Positions 54,160 through 61,715 of a stretch of 64,000 nt of DNA are shown in pieces; position 1 is the stretch's first letter; each line of letters begins with the position of its first letter. Under the pieces are notes generated by a model. The model worked only from the letters and a program-made list of their open reading frames with translations. It did not search any database and was not told the origin of the DNA. Location: the NCBI GenBank assembly GCA_023409265.1, contig JAEYHZ010000021.1:1-64000 (forward strand). Direction: 5' to 3'. Both the position numbers and the translations under genes were made by a program. Origin of the DNA: Bacillota bacterium (GTDB taxonomy: Bacteria > Bacillota > Clostridia > Acetivibrionales > DSM-1351).

Positions 54160-54564
54160 ATGGCAACAAAGACTGCTGGTGCTAAAAGGACTACCAGAAA
54201 AAGAAGAGAACGTAAAAACATTGAACGTGGAGCTGCTCATATCCGTTCATCTTTTAATAATACAATTGTTACTTTGACAGATACTGCCGGAAATGCGCTT
54301 TCATGGGCAAGTGCAGGCGGGTTGGGTTTCAGAGGTTCAAGAAAGAGCACACCATTTGCTGCACAGATGGCAGCAGAAACAGCTGCGAAAGCTGCAATGG
54401 AACATGGACTAAAGACTGTTGAAGTATATGTAAAGGGACCTGGAGCAGGTAGAGAAGCCGCAATCAGAGCATTGCAGGCTGCTGGTTTGGAAGTTAGCCT
54501 TATAAAGGATGTTACACCAATTCCTCATAATGGCTGCAGACCACCTAAACGTAGAAGAGTTTAA
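54160..54564 (+). CDS. rpsK: 30S ribosomal protein S11
   Basis: S11 is on the 30S platform. The 134-aa product (AAHIRSSFNNTIVTLTDTAG, DVTPIPHNGCRPPKRRRV) is standard. ATG follows AAAGGAGG, 21 bp after rpsM. Confidence 0.98.
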   Translation: MATKTAGAKRTTRKRRERKNIERGAAHIRSSFNNTIVTLTDTAGNALSWASAGGLGFRGSRKSTPFAAQMAAETAAKAAMEHGLKTVEVYVKGPGAGREAAIRALQAAGLEVSLIKDVTPIPHNGCRPPKRRRV

Positions 54565-54591
54565 TTGATTATTATGGAGGTGTAAATTTAG

Positions 54592-55218
54592 ATGGCAAGA
54601 TATACTGAAGCATCTTGCAGACTCTGCCGTAGAGAAGGCGAAAAGCTGTTCTTAAAGGGCGAGAGATGCTATACTGATAAATGTTCTATAGCAAAGAGAG
54701 CATATGCTCCCGGACAACATGGACAGGCAAAGAAGAAAATGTCTGAATATGGTATACAGCTTCGTGAGAAGCAAAAAGTAAGAAGATTTTATGGCGTATT
54801 GGAAGGCCAGTTCAGCGAATACTTTGAAATGGCTGCAAGACGTAAGGGTATAACAGGTGAAAACTTGTTACAGATCCTTGAAACAAGACTTGATAATGTT
54901 GTTTACAGACTGGGCCTTGGAACTTCAAGACCGGAATCAAGACAATTAGTAACTCATGGACATTTTACCGTAAATGGTAAGCGTGTTAACATTCCTTCAT
55001 ACCTTTTAAAGGTTGGAGATGTTATAGCACTTGCTCCTAAGAGCAGAAGCTCAGAAAAAGTTAAAGCTATCAGCGATATCACTGGTGGTAAAGTAGTTCC
55101 AAAATGGCTTGAGTATGATGCTGAAAACTTCACAGGAAAAGTTGCCGCTCTTCCTGCTAGAGAAGATATCGATTTACCAATCAAGGAACACTTGATCGTA
55201 GAGTTGTACTCCAAGTAA
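54592..55218 (+). CDS. rpsD: 30S ribosomal protein S4
   Basis: S4 starts 16S rRNA folding. The 208-aa product has the N-terminal zinc Cys set (CRLCRREGEKLFLKGERC, later C in YTDKCS) and the S4 RNA-binding domain (RLDNVVYRLGLGTSRPESRQ). Unlike in B. subtilis, rpsD lies in the alpha operon here. S4 is the classic autoregulator of such operons. ATG follows ATGGAGG. Confidence 0.98.
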   Translation: MARYTEASCRLCRREGEKLFLKGERCYTDKCSIAKRAYAPGQHGQAKKKMSEYGIQLREKQKVRRFYGVLEGQFSEYFEMAARRKGITGENLLQILETRLDNVVYRLGLGTSRPESRQLVTHGHFTVNGKRVNIPSYLLKVGDVIALAPKSRSSEKVKAISDITGGKVVPKWLEYDAENFTGKVAALPAREDIDLPIKEHLIVELYSK

Positions 55219-55247
55219 TAATAAGTAAATTCATAATTGACTTGGAA

Positions 55248-55334
55248 GCAACTGAAAGGATTATTGATATAATAATTCTCTATGAGAATGTATGCTATAT
55301 AAGCTGCTTAAGCAGCCTATATCGAATCAGTTGC
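55248..55334 (+). ncRNA. Putative three-way-junction RNA between rpsD and rpoA
   Basis: GCAACTGA (55248-55255) pairs with TCAGTTGC (55327-55334). Inside are two hairpins: ATTCTC-TAT-GAGAAT and a longer one with CTATATA/TATAT around GCTGC-TTAA-GCAGC. Together they make a compact three-way junction about 25 nt before the rpoA ribosome binding site. No known family is recognised; a role in S4 or RpoA control is inferred. Confidence 0.5.
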
Positions 55335-55371
55335 CCTCAAAAAATAAAAAGTTGTTAAGGGAGGGTTCTTG

Positions 55372-56319
55372 GTGATAGAAATAGAAAAGCCTAGAATTGA
55401 ATGTGTAGCTAATAGCGACGATAACACATATGGCAAGTTTATAGTTGAGCCTTTGGAAAGAGGCTATGGTATTACGCTCGGTAACTCATTAAGAAGAATA
55501 TTACTTTCTTCTTTACCAGGTGCGGCTGTTAATTCAATCAAAATTGATGGAGTTCTGCATGAATTTTCCACAGTTCCCGGAGTAGTAGAAGACGTAACCG
55601 AAATAATACTTAATATTAAATCTCTTTCTTTAAAGATGCACGGCGAAGGATCTAAAGTTATTTATATTGATGCAAATGGTGAAGGACCTATCACCGCCGG
55701 TGATATCATCACCGATCAGGACGTTGAGATATTAAACCCTGATCTCCATATTGCAACATTGAACGGTGACCATAGATTCTACATGGAACTTGTAATCAGT
55801 AAGGGTAGAGGATATGTTTCTGCTGAAAAGAACAAGCAGGCAGGACAGCCAATCGGTGTAATTCCTGTTGACTCGATTTATACTCCTGTGAAAAAGGTTA
55901 ACTACACTGTTGAAAATACCCGTGTTGGTCAGATTACAGACTATGACAAGCTTACTTTGGAAGTTTGGACTGATGGAAGCATCAATCCTGACGAGGCTAT
56001 AAGCCTTGGCGCAAAGATATTGAGCGAGCATTTAAATCTGTTTGTTGATTTGTCTGATCAGGCTAAGCACACTGAAATAATGGTAGAAAAAGAAGAAACT
56101 AAGAAGGAGAAGGTTCTTGAAATGACAATTGAAGAACTTGATCTGTCTGTCAGATCATACAACTGTCTTAAGAGAGCCGGCATAAACACTGTAGAGGATC
56201 TTACCAACAAGACCGAAGAGGATATGATGAAGGTGAGAAATCTCGGTAGAAAATCTCTGGAAGAAGTTCTTCAGAAGCTGCAGGCACTTGGACTGGTATT
56301 GGCTCCAAGTGAAGAATAA
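55372..56319 (+). CDS. rpoA: RNA polymerase alpha subunit
   Basis: Alpha starts RNA polymerase assembly and contacts activators and UP elements. The 315-aa product begins MIEIEKPRIECV, has RGYGITLGNSLRRILLSSLP in the N-terminal domain and a normal C-terminal domain (DLSVRSYNCLKRAGINTVED). GTG at 55372 is chosen over TTG at 55369 because of the spacing from AAGGGAGGG and the family start. Confidence 0.98.
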   Translation: MIEIEKPRIECVANSDDNTYGKFIVEPLERGYGITLGNSLRRILLSSLPGAAVNSIKIDGVLHEFSTVPGVVEDVTEIILNIKSLSLKMHGEGSKVIYIDANGEGPITAGDIITDQDVEILNPDLHIATLNGDHRFYMELVISKGRGYVSAEKNKQAGQPIGVIPVDSIYTPVKKVNYTVENTRVGQITDYDKLTLEVWTDGSINPDEAISLGAKILSEHLNLFVDLSDQAKHTEIMVEKEETKKEKVLEMTIEELDLSVRSYNCLKRAGINTVEDLTNKTEEDMMKVRNLGRKSLEEVLQKLQALGLVLAPSEE

Positions 56320-56434
56320 ACGTGATTGACATCACGGAGAGAAAACTTAAACGTTTTTTCAAAATGAATATATGAGTATTTACTATAAACGATACATTAG
56401 TATTAAGTAAAACATGGGTAAGGAGGGATAGGTA

Positions 56435-56959
56435 ATGCCAGGTCAAAGAAAGTTAGGGCGTGCAACTGACCAAAGAAAGGCAATTTTAAAGAATCTTACA
56501 ACAGCATTATTTGTAAGTGGAAGAATTGAAACTACTGAAGCGAGAGCTAAAGAAGTTAAAAATATTGCAGAAAAACTTATCACTATAGCGATCAAGGAAG
56601 CTGACAACTTTACTTCCAAGCAGGTAAAGGTAAGTGCAGCAAAAGTTGACAGCAAAGGTACTAAGCTTACTGACTCCAAGACTTCCAAGAACGGTAACAA
56701 GTACTTGGTAATCGACAGAGAGCAGAAGACTGATATGGTTTCAGTTGACAGTCCGTCAAGACTTCATGCAAGAAGACTTATAATGAATTGGGTTTACAGA
56801 CCATCAACTGCTGATGGAAAGAACGTAAACATCACTGATAAGCTTTTTGATGAAATTGCTCCTAAGTACAAGGGCAAGAATGGCGGATACACTAGAATAT
56901 ACAAGCTTGGACCAAGACGCGGCGACGCTGCTGAAATGGTTATTCTTGAGTTAGTATAA
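56435..56959 (+). CDS. rplQ: 50S ribosomal protein L17 with internal insertion
   Basis: L17 is near the 50S exit site. The ends are standard (MPGQRKLGRATDQRKAILKN, GGYTRIYKLGPRRGDAAEMV), but at 174 aa it is about 50 residues longer than the 120-aa B. subtilis form. The extra sequence lies between about 52 and 104 (after LITIAIKEAD, before SRLHARRL). Longer L17 forms are known in Clostridia. ATG follows GGAGGGATAG. Confidence 0.97.
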   Translation: MPGQRKLGRATDQRKAILKNLTTALFVSGRIETTEARAKEVKNIAEKLITIAIKEADNFTSKQVKVSAAKVDSKGTKLTDSKTSKNGNKYLVIDREQKTDMVSVDSPSRLHARRLIMNWVYRPSTADGKNVNITDKLFDEIAPKYKGKNGGYTRIYKLGPRRGDAAEMVILELV

Positions 56960-56992
56960 TCTGGTACAAATAGTTTAAAGCATTAGATTATG

Positions 56993-57050
56993 ATATAGGG
57001 GATTAGACTTGTTGGCAGCGAAACGCTGTCCGGCATGTTTAGTCCCTATA
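56993..57050 (+). terminator. Terminator of the ribosomal cluster
   Basis: TATAGGG plus ATTAGAC pair with GTTTAGTCCCTATA (ending about 57050), allowing G-U pairs and a bulge, with an inner CAGCG-AAA-CGCTG hairpin. The T tract is weak. It closes the rpsJ-rplQ cluster. Confidence 0.6.
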
Positions 57051-57087
57051 TTTATAATGCGAAAATCGAATAGAAAATTTTTCGGTT

Positions 57088-57210
57088 GTAGAAAAATTTT
57101 CCTACCTTAGAGGTGTTTCAACGAGGCGAGAGCTATTTCAACTGTTTACAACCAATGTGTTACATTGGTTGTATTTGCTAGTCGTTTTGTGAATCTACCG
57201 TCTCGTTATA
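57088..57210 (+). repeat. Intergenic repeat, copy A
   Basis: GTAGAAAAATTTTCCTACC, then GGTGTTTCAACGAGGCG (57112-57128), resembles 58874-58913 at roughly four of five bases over 40 nt. It ends in TCTCGTTATATTAAT (from about 57201), which resembles CCTCGTTATATATAT of copy B, so AACGAG/CTCGTT can close a stem. Copy A carries extra sequence including the perfect hairpin ACAACCAATGT/ACATTGGTTGT (57149-57159/57163-57173). Confidence 0.5.
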
Positions 57211-57277
57211 TTAATAATTTTAAGTTGAAATTTTTACAATTATTAATATTAATGAACTATCAAACATGGAGGATAGT

Positions 57278-58126
57278 ATGAGTATATTTTTTGATGTTCA
57301 GGATGTAAGTTTTTCATATAACACATATGGGGAAGTGCCTGTTGAAGTGCCGGCATTGGAGAATGTTACGGTTAAGATAGACAGAGGTGATTTTGTTGTT
57401 ATTCTTGGCAGAAACGGTTCCGGAAAGTCAACGTTCTCCAGATTGCTCAATGCTCTTTTAGTGCCTAAAAGGGGTATTGTGCTTGTAGCCGGAAAGGATA
57501 CCTCAAATGAAGATAATGTCTGGGATATCAGGAGTACTGCCGGTATGGTATTTCAGAATCCTGACAATCAGATCATTGCCACTACTGTTGAAGAAGATGT
57601 TGCCTTTGGCCCTGAAAATTTAGGGGTAGAACCTTCAGAAATCCGCAGGAGAGTAGACGAGTCCCTTGAAACTGTGGGTATCAGCGAATTCAAGAAAAAT
57701 GCACCCCATCTTTTGTCAGGCGGACAGAAGCAGCGTGTTGCCATTGCGGGCATACTTGCCATGAAGCCCGAGTGCATAATACTTGACGAGGCGACATCCA
57801 TGCTGGACCCTGTCGGCCGCCGCGAAGTATTAAAGGTGTTAAAAATGCTGAACAGGGAAGAGAACATAACTATTATCCACATAACGCATCATATGGATGA
57901 GGCGGCTACTGCAAACCGTCTTATAATTATAGATAAAGGTGAGATAGTTCTGGACGGTACTCCCAGGGAGGTTTTCAGCAACGTTGAAAAGGTGAAAAGT
58001 CTTGGGTTGGATATACCTCAGGTAACAGAATTAATGTACACCCTTGAAAAGGAAGGGTTTAAAATTGAAAACCTGCCTTTAACAGTTGATGAGGCTTACG
58101 ATATGATAAAAAATCTTGCCAGGTAG
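57278..58126 (+). CDS. ecfA1: Energy-coupling factor ATPase EcfA1 (lone copy)
   Basis: This is an ATPase of an ECF-type vitamin/metal importer. The 282-aa product has Walker A GRNGSGKST, Q-loop MVFQNPDNQI, signature LSGGQKQRV and Walker B CIILDEATSMLDP, all of the CbiO/EcfA class. Firmicutes normally carry ecfA1-ecfA2-ecfT after rplQ; here ecfA2 and ecfT are missing and a gene on the other strand follows. It needs partners from elsewhere. ATG at 57278 follows GGAGG; the frame's earlier ATG at 57266 would contain that site. Confidence 0.93.
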   Translation: MSIFFDVQDVSFSYNTYGEVPVEVPALENVTVKIDRGDFVVILGRNGSGKSTFSRLLNALLVPKRGIVLVAGKDTSNEDNVWDIRSTAGMVFQNPDNQIIATTVEEDVAFGPENLGVEPSEIRRRVDESLETVGISEFKKNAPHLLSGGQKQRVAIAGILAMKPECIILDEATSMLDPVGRREVLKVLKMLNREENITIIHITHHMDEAATANRLIIIDKGEIVLDGTPREVFSNVEKVKSLGLDIPQVTELMYTLEKEGFKIENLPLTVDEAYDMIKNLAR

Positions 58127-58131
58127 GAGTT

Positions 58132-58734
58132 TTAGCAAATTTTCTTGGTTGCTTTGTATACTCTTATACCTCCGCTTTTGTCAACATCAGTTACATTTCC
58201 GAATATGCTTTTCATAATATCCTTTAGAGTTGAACCGCCTTTGTTATGAAAAGCAACAAGCCACAGGGAACCATTACCTGAAAGGTGCTGATAAGCTTCA
58301 GTTATAAGCCTGGTATTGAGTTCTTTGCCGGCTGCAAAGGGCGGATTTGAAACTATATCATCAAAAATTCTGTCTGCAAGAGACTCATAAAGGTTACTGT
58401 GAATAACCTCTACTTTCAAGCTGTTAGCAGCTGCATTTTTTCTTGTATAGTCCAGGGCCCTGTTGTTTATGTCTATCATAGTGAGGTTCTGAGCAGGAAA
58501 AAGTGCTTTCAGGAATAGTCCGATAGCTCCATACCCACAGCCCACGTCAAGAATTGAGCTGCCCGTGGGAGAAAAATTTTTTATCAGATTATGTGATACC
58601 TTATCAACTTTGTTTTCAAAAGAAAACACTCCGCTGACAGAGGTAAAGCTTAACTGTATTCCATTTATATTCTCAGTAAAGTTTTTTTCTTTTATTTCTG
58701 AATCGGGATTTTCAGTAAAATAATGTTGACTCAT
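58132..58734 (-). CDS. RsmC/YbxB-like class I methyltransferase
   Basis: This is a probable S-adenosylmethionine-dependent rRNA guanine-N2 methyltransferase of 200 aa. Glycine-rich motif I DVGCGYGAIGLFL and the catalytic-type motif SNPPFAAGK are clear, and the length fits the single-domain YbxB form. ATG at 58734 is chosen because the family begins with M-x-x-HYF; the reading frame extends 20 residues further but without a start context. GGAGGT lies 13 nt upstream, a long spacing. It is convergent with ecfA1, with only 5 bp between stops. Confidence 0.85.
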   Translation of the reverse strand: MSQHYFTENPDSEIKEKNFTENINGIQLSFTSVSGVFSFENKVDKVSHNLIKNFSPTGSSILDVGCGYGAIGLFLKALFPAQNLTMIDINNRALDYTRKNAAANSLKVEVIHSNLYESLADRIFDDIVSNPPFAAGKELNTRLITEAYQHLSGNGSLWLVAFHNKGGSTLKDIMKSIFGNVTDVDKSGGIRVYKATKKIC

Positions 58735-58813
58735 GATTTTTGTTATTACCTCCGGCAAAAAATAATTCAGGTATGAATCGGCATACTTACCCACCGAATC
58801 ATTTATGGATTAC

Positions 58814-58844
58814 TTGACTTTTATAATAATAACTATTATTATAA
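58814..58844 (+). promoter_or_regulatory. Divergent promoter region with 11-bp palindrome
   Basis: TTGACT (58814-58819) and TATTAT (58837-58842) form a plus-strand promoter with 17-bp spacing toward the acyl-transfer cluster. Across it lies the perfect inverted repeat TTATAATAATA/TATTATTATAA (58821-58831/58834-58844), which also offers TATAAT on the minus strand toward the methyltransferase. The repeat resembles PerR/Fur-type boxes in composition but has different spacing. It may be an operator, or simply an AT-rich palindrome. Confidence 0.5.
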
Positions 58845-58873
58845 CACATAGATTCAGATAAATTTTTTTGAGT

Positions 58874-58946
58874 GTAGAAAAAATTCATTACCTTTGTGTG
58901 TTTCAACGATGCGGGATATATCTATCGCCTCGTTATATATATTTTT
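58874..58946 (+). repeat. Intergenic repeat, copy B
   Basis: GTAGAAAAAATTCATTACC, then GTGTGTTTCAACGATGCG (58896-58913), matches copy A at 57088. An imperfect palindrome AACGATGCG/CGCCTCGTT (58905-58913/58925-58933) forms its stem. It lies in the presumed leader of the acyl-transfer cluster. Confidence 0.5.
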
Positions 58947-59055
58947 GGAAATAATTTAGATAATTATGTCATTTACGGGAAAAGCCTGAAACTAAGGGCT
59001 TCTATTGTTTATATATATTAAGGGGAATCCCCTTCCCGTTTGAGGAGGGATTTTT

Positions 59056-60594
59056 TTGCAGATAAATGTACTTGAATACCTTGAACAATCAGCATGCGTC
59101 TTTCCTGATAAAATCGCTTTAAAGGATGAGACCCAGGAAATTACTTTTTCACAGTTTGAGCAAAAGGCTAAATCACTTGGTTGTTCAATTATAAATGCCT
59201 TATCAGGTTCAGTCAGAACGCCGGTAATAGTAATGGTTGACAGGACATGTGCAACTGTAGTTGCATTTATGGCCGTATTGTACAGCGGAAATTACTATGT
59301 TCCTGTTGATAATCAAACTCCAAAACAAAGACTGCAGTTAATTATTGACACTCTTAAGCCCGGGCTTGTTCTGACTGAGGAAAAAGATAATAAGGCCTTT
59401 GAGGGAGTTGAAAGGCTTCCTGCAATACTAAATATTGATTATTGCTTTAAAAATGAAGATATTATCACCGAAATAGACCAGGAAAAACTGCGGGGCATAA
59501 GAAGCAGGATAATTGATACAGATCCGGTTTATACAATATTTACTTCGGGTTCTACCGGTATACCCAAGGGTATAGTTGTTCCACACAAGAATGTAATTGA
59601 TCTTGCCGAATGGCTGGGTGATACCTTTGGCTTCAGCTGCGAGGATGTTATTGGAAATCAGACACCCTTCTATTTCGATGCGTCTGTTAAGGATATATAC
59701 TTATGTATTAAAAAGGCTATTACTCTCTGTATCATACCTAAAAAGCTCTTTATGTTTCCTATAAAGCTTGTGGAATACCTTAATAATAACCGTGTAACTT
59801 CAATACTTTGGGCTACTTCTGCAATAACACTTTTAGCTAATTCCCAAATATTTAAGAAAGTTTTGCCGGCTTATTTGAGCAAGGTATTTTTTGCAGGTGA
59901 AGCAATGTTCGCAAGACATCTGAATGCCTGGAGTACATATCTGCCTGAAGTTACGTATGTTAATCTGTACGGGCCTACTGAAACAACAGTGGACTGTACT
60001 TATTATATAGTTAACCGGGAGTTTGGTGATGATGAAGTAATACCAATAGGAAATGCCTGCCGGAACATGGAAGTGATGCTGTTGGATGAAGATAGAAGAC
60101 CGGTGTCCGGGGATAATCCCGGGGAAGTATGTGTTCGTGGTACCGGGGTAGCTTTGGGATATATAAATAATCCCGGACTGTCAAATGAAGTTTTTATTCA
60201 GAATCCTCTTAATTCCTCTTACCGTGATATTATATACTGTACAGGTGATATTGGAAAATACAATGAATACGGTGAAATTGTGTTTATTTCCAGAAAAGAC
60301 GGTCAGGTTAAGCATATGGGAAATCGTATTGAGCTTGGTGAAATTGAAGCAGCTGTCAATACTATTAGTGAGGTAGAGGCATGCGTATGTTTCTATGACC
60401 ATGAAGCCTCAAAAATAGTACTTAATTATATTGGAAAAATTGATATACCTGAATTGATAACAAAGTTGAATGAAAAGCTTCCAAAGTATATGATTCCCAA
60501 TATTTTAAAAAGTTTTGAGTCCTTCCCCTATAATGCAAATGGTAAGATTGACAGAAGAAAGTTAGTGGAGAAATACACTCATGAAAAAAATTGA
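59056..60594 (+). CDS. DltA-like adenylation enzyme (amino acid-carrier protein ligase)
   Basis: This 512-aa adenylate-forming enzyme activates a carboxylic acid, probably an amino acid, and loads a carrier protein. Core motifs are intact: FTSGSTGIPKGIVVPHKN (about 160-180), NLYGPTETTVDCTYY, YCTGDIGKYNEYGEIVFISR, GNRIELGEIEAAV and the C-terminal NGKIDRRKL lysine. It resembles DltA, which uses D-alanine, but the pocket cannot be read with confidence. TTG at 59056 follows GAGGAGGG. It leads a cluster with a carrier protein, an MBOAT transferase and an extracytoplasmic protein. Confidence 0.88.
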   Translation: MQINVLEYLEQSACVFPDKIALKDETQEITFSQFEQKAKSLGCSIINALSGSVRTPVIVMVDRTCATVVAFMAVLYSGNYYVPVDNQTPKQRLQLIIDTLKPGLVLTEEKDNKAFEGVERLPAILNIDYCFKNEDIITEIDQEKLRGIRSRIIDTDPVYTIFTSGSTGIPKGIVVPHKNVIDLAEWLGDTFGFSCEDVIGNQTPFYFDASVKDIYLCIKKAITLCIIPKKLFMFPIKLVEYLNNNRVTSILWATSAITLLANSQIFKKVLPAYLSKVFFAGEAMFARHLNAWSTYLPEVTYVNLYGPTETTVDCTYYIVNREFGDDEVIPIGNACRNMEVMLLDEDRRPVSGDNPGEVCVRGTGVALGYINNPGLSNEVFIQNPLNSSYRDIIYCTGDIGKYNEYGEIVFISRKDGQVKHMGNRIELGEIEAAVNTISEVEACVCFYDHEASKIVLNYIGKIDIPELITKLNEKLPKYMIPNILKSFESFPYNANGKIDRRKLVEKYTHEKN

Positions 60595-61384
60595 GGGACT
60601 TGATGAATTAAACAGCCTTTTAACTGATTTTATGAAAAAGGGTGTTATATCAAATAATTTTATAATGCAGGATAAATACAAGGCCTACATAAATTCAGGA
60701 ATTTTGTATTACCAAAGAACAGAAGCAATACTGGTGTTATTTTTGGACTGTAAAAATTGCTGGCGTGTCTATTACCATATAAAAGATACTGAAAGTGATA
60801 TACAATTGCCGGATGATAAACCTCTGGTAATGGAACTTGTATATCGAAATGAGAACGATTCACTAATTAAGCAGATTGATTACTGGACTTCAAAAGGATT
60901 TTCACCTTATATTAATAGAGCAAGGATGAACGTCAGTCCAAAAGAATTTAATATTGTTTGTGATAATTTGCAGGGTATAGGCTTCGCTGATCAACAAAAG
61001 GCTGAAATTATACAAAGAATGATAGCCGACGCTTTTGACCCATATCTCGGTTGTGTTCCCCATAAGGATGAAGTTGCAGAATATCTTTCAAGAAAAGAAA
61101 TAGTTGTAGCTGAAGATCACAACGGGCAGGTTTTGGGCGTACTGCACATTGGCAGCAAAAGCTCCACCTGGTTCATATGGCACCTTTTAGTCCATCCCGA
61201 AGCACGCAGCCGGGGGATTGCAAAAAAGCTGCTTGCTTTTTATAGAACTATGCTTCAGGAGTCTGAAAACTCAAAAATTCAGCTTTGGGTCAAAAAAGAC
61301 AATATAAGTGCAAGAAAATTGTACGAGACGACAGGGTTTAGATATGACGGCTGGGAATCATTAGGCTTGATAAAAAAATTATAA
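60581..61384 (+). CDS. GNAT-family acetyltransferase
   Basis: This 267-aa protein has a C-terminal GNAT fold with an acetyl-CoA-binding motif (HLLVHPEARSRGIAKKLLAF) and the late KIQLWVKKDNISARKLYETT. The N-terminal half (1-120) is probably a degenerate second GNAT-like domain. It overlaps the adenylation gene by 14 bp, so it is translated with it. Standard dlt operons lack such a gene, so it may modify the activated amino acid or the carrier-bound product. Confidence 0.82.
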   Translation: MKKIEGLDELNSLLTDFMKKGVISNNFIMQDKYKAYINSGILYYQRTEAILVLFLDCKNCWRVYYHIKDTESDIQLPDDKPLVMELVYRNENDSLIKQIDYWTSKGFSPYINRARMNVSPKEFNIVCDNLQGIGFADQQKAEIIQRMIADAFDPYLGCVPHKDEVAEYLSRKEIVVAEDHNGQVLGVLHIGSKSSTWFIWHLLVHPEARSRGIAKKLLAFYRTMLQESENSKIQLWVKKDNISARKLYETTGFRYDGWESLGLIKKL

Positions 61385-61441
61385 TTATTATTTCAAGAAG
61401 TAGCAATGAAATATTAAAATATCCAAATTATAAAGCGAAGG

Positions 61442-61464
61442 TGATCGGGAATTAATCCTGATCA
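61442..61464 (+). other. Stem-loop before the carrier-protein gene
   Basis: TGATCGGGA (61442-61450) pairs with TCCTGATCA (61456-61464) around ATTAA, five bases before the GGAG of the carrier-protein gene. It may affect translation or RNA processing; there is no T run. Confidence 0.4.
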
Positions 61465-61479
61465 GAAATGGAGAATAAA

Positions 61480-61710
61480 ATGGAAGAATTATATAGGATT
61501 TTAAAAGAGTTAAGACCGGATGTGAACTTTGAAGAAAAGAAAGCACTTATAGACGATGGAATCCTGGACTCCTTTGATATAGTCGCACTTGTGGGTGAAA
61601 TTGATGAGACCTTTGACGTTCAGATAGGAGTAGAGGATCTGATACCTGAAAACTTTAATTCTGTTGAGTCAATAATGGGTCTGATCAATAGATTAAGAGA
61701 TGGGGAATAG
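61480..61710 (+). CDS. Acyl carrier protein (DltC-like)
   Basis: This 76-aa acidic carrier protein has the phosphopantetheine site at Ser31 in DDGILDSFDIVALV. It should carry the residue activated by the upstream ligase. ATG at 61480 is preferred over ATG at 61468 because GGAG (61470-61473) is spaced for it and the DltC-like length is kept. It is placed directly before the MBOAT gene. Confidence 0.9.
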   Translation: MEELYRILKELRPDVNFEEKKALIDDGILDSFDIVALVGEIDETFDVQIGVEDLIPENFNSVESIMGLINRLRDGE

Positions 61711-61715
61711 CAGCC

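Noticed and set aside
55237..55273. Promoter TTGACT...TATAAT before rpoA
   Set aside because: The spacing is 25 bp, far from 16-18, and the bases take part in the putative three-way junction.
57073..57101. GAAAATTTTTC/GAAAAATTTTC as an ecfA1 terminator or operator
   Set aside because: The stem is perfect but purely AT-rich, has no T run placed after it and partly overlaps the repeat; no function can be supported.
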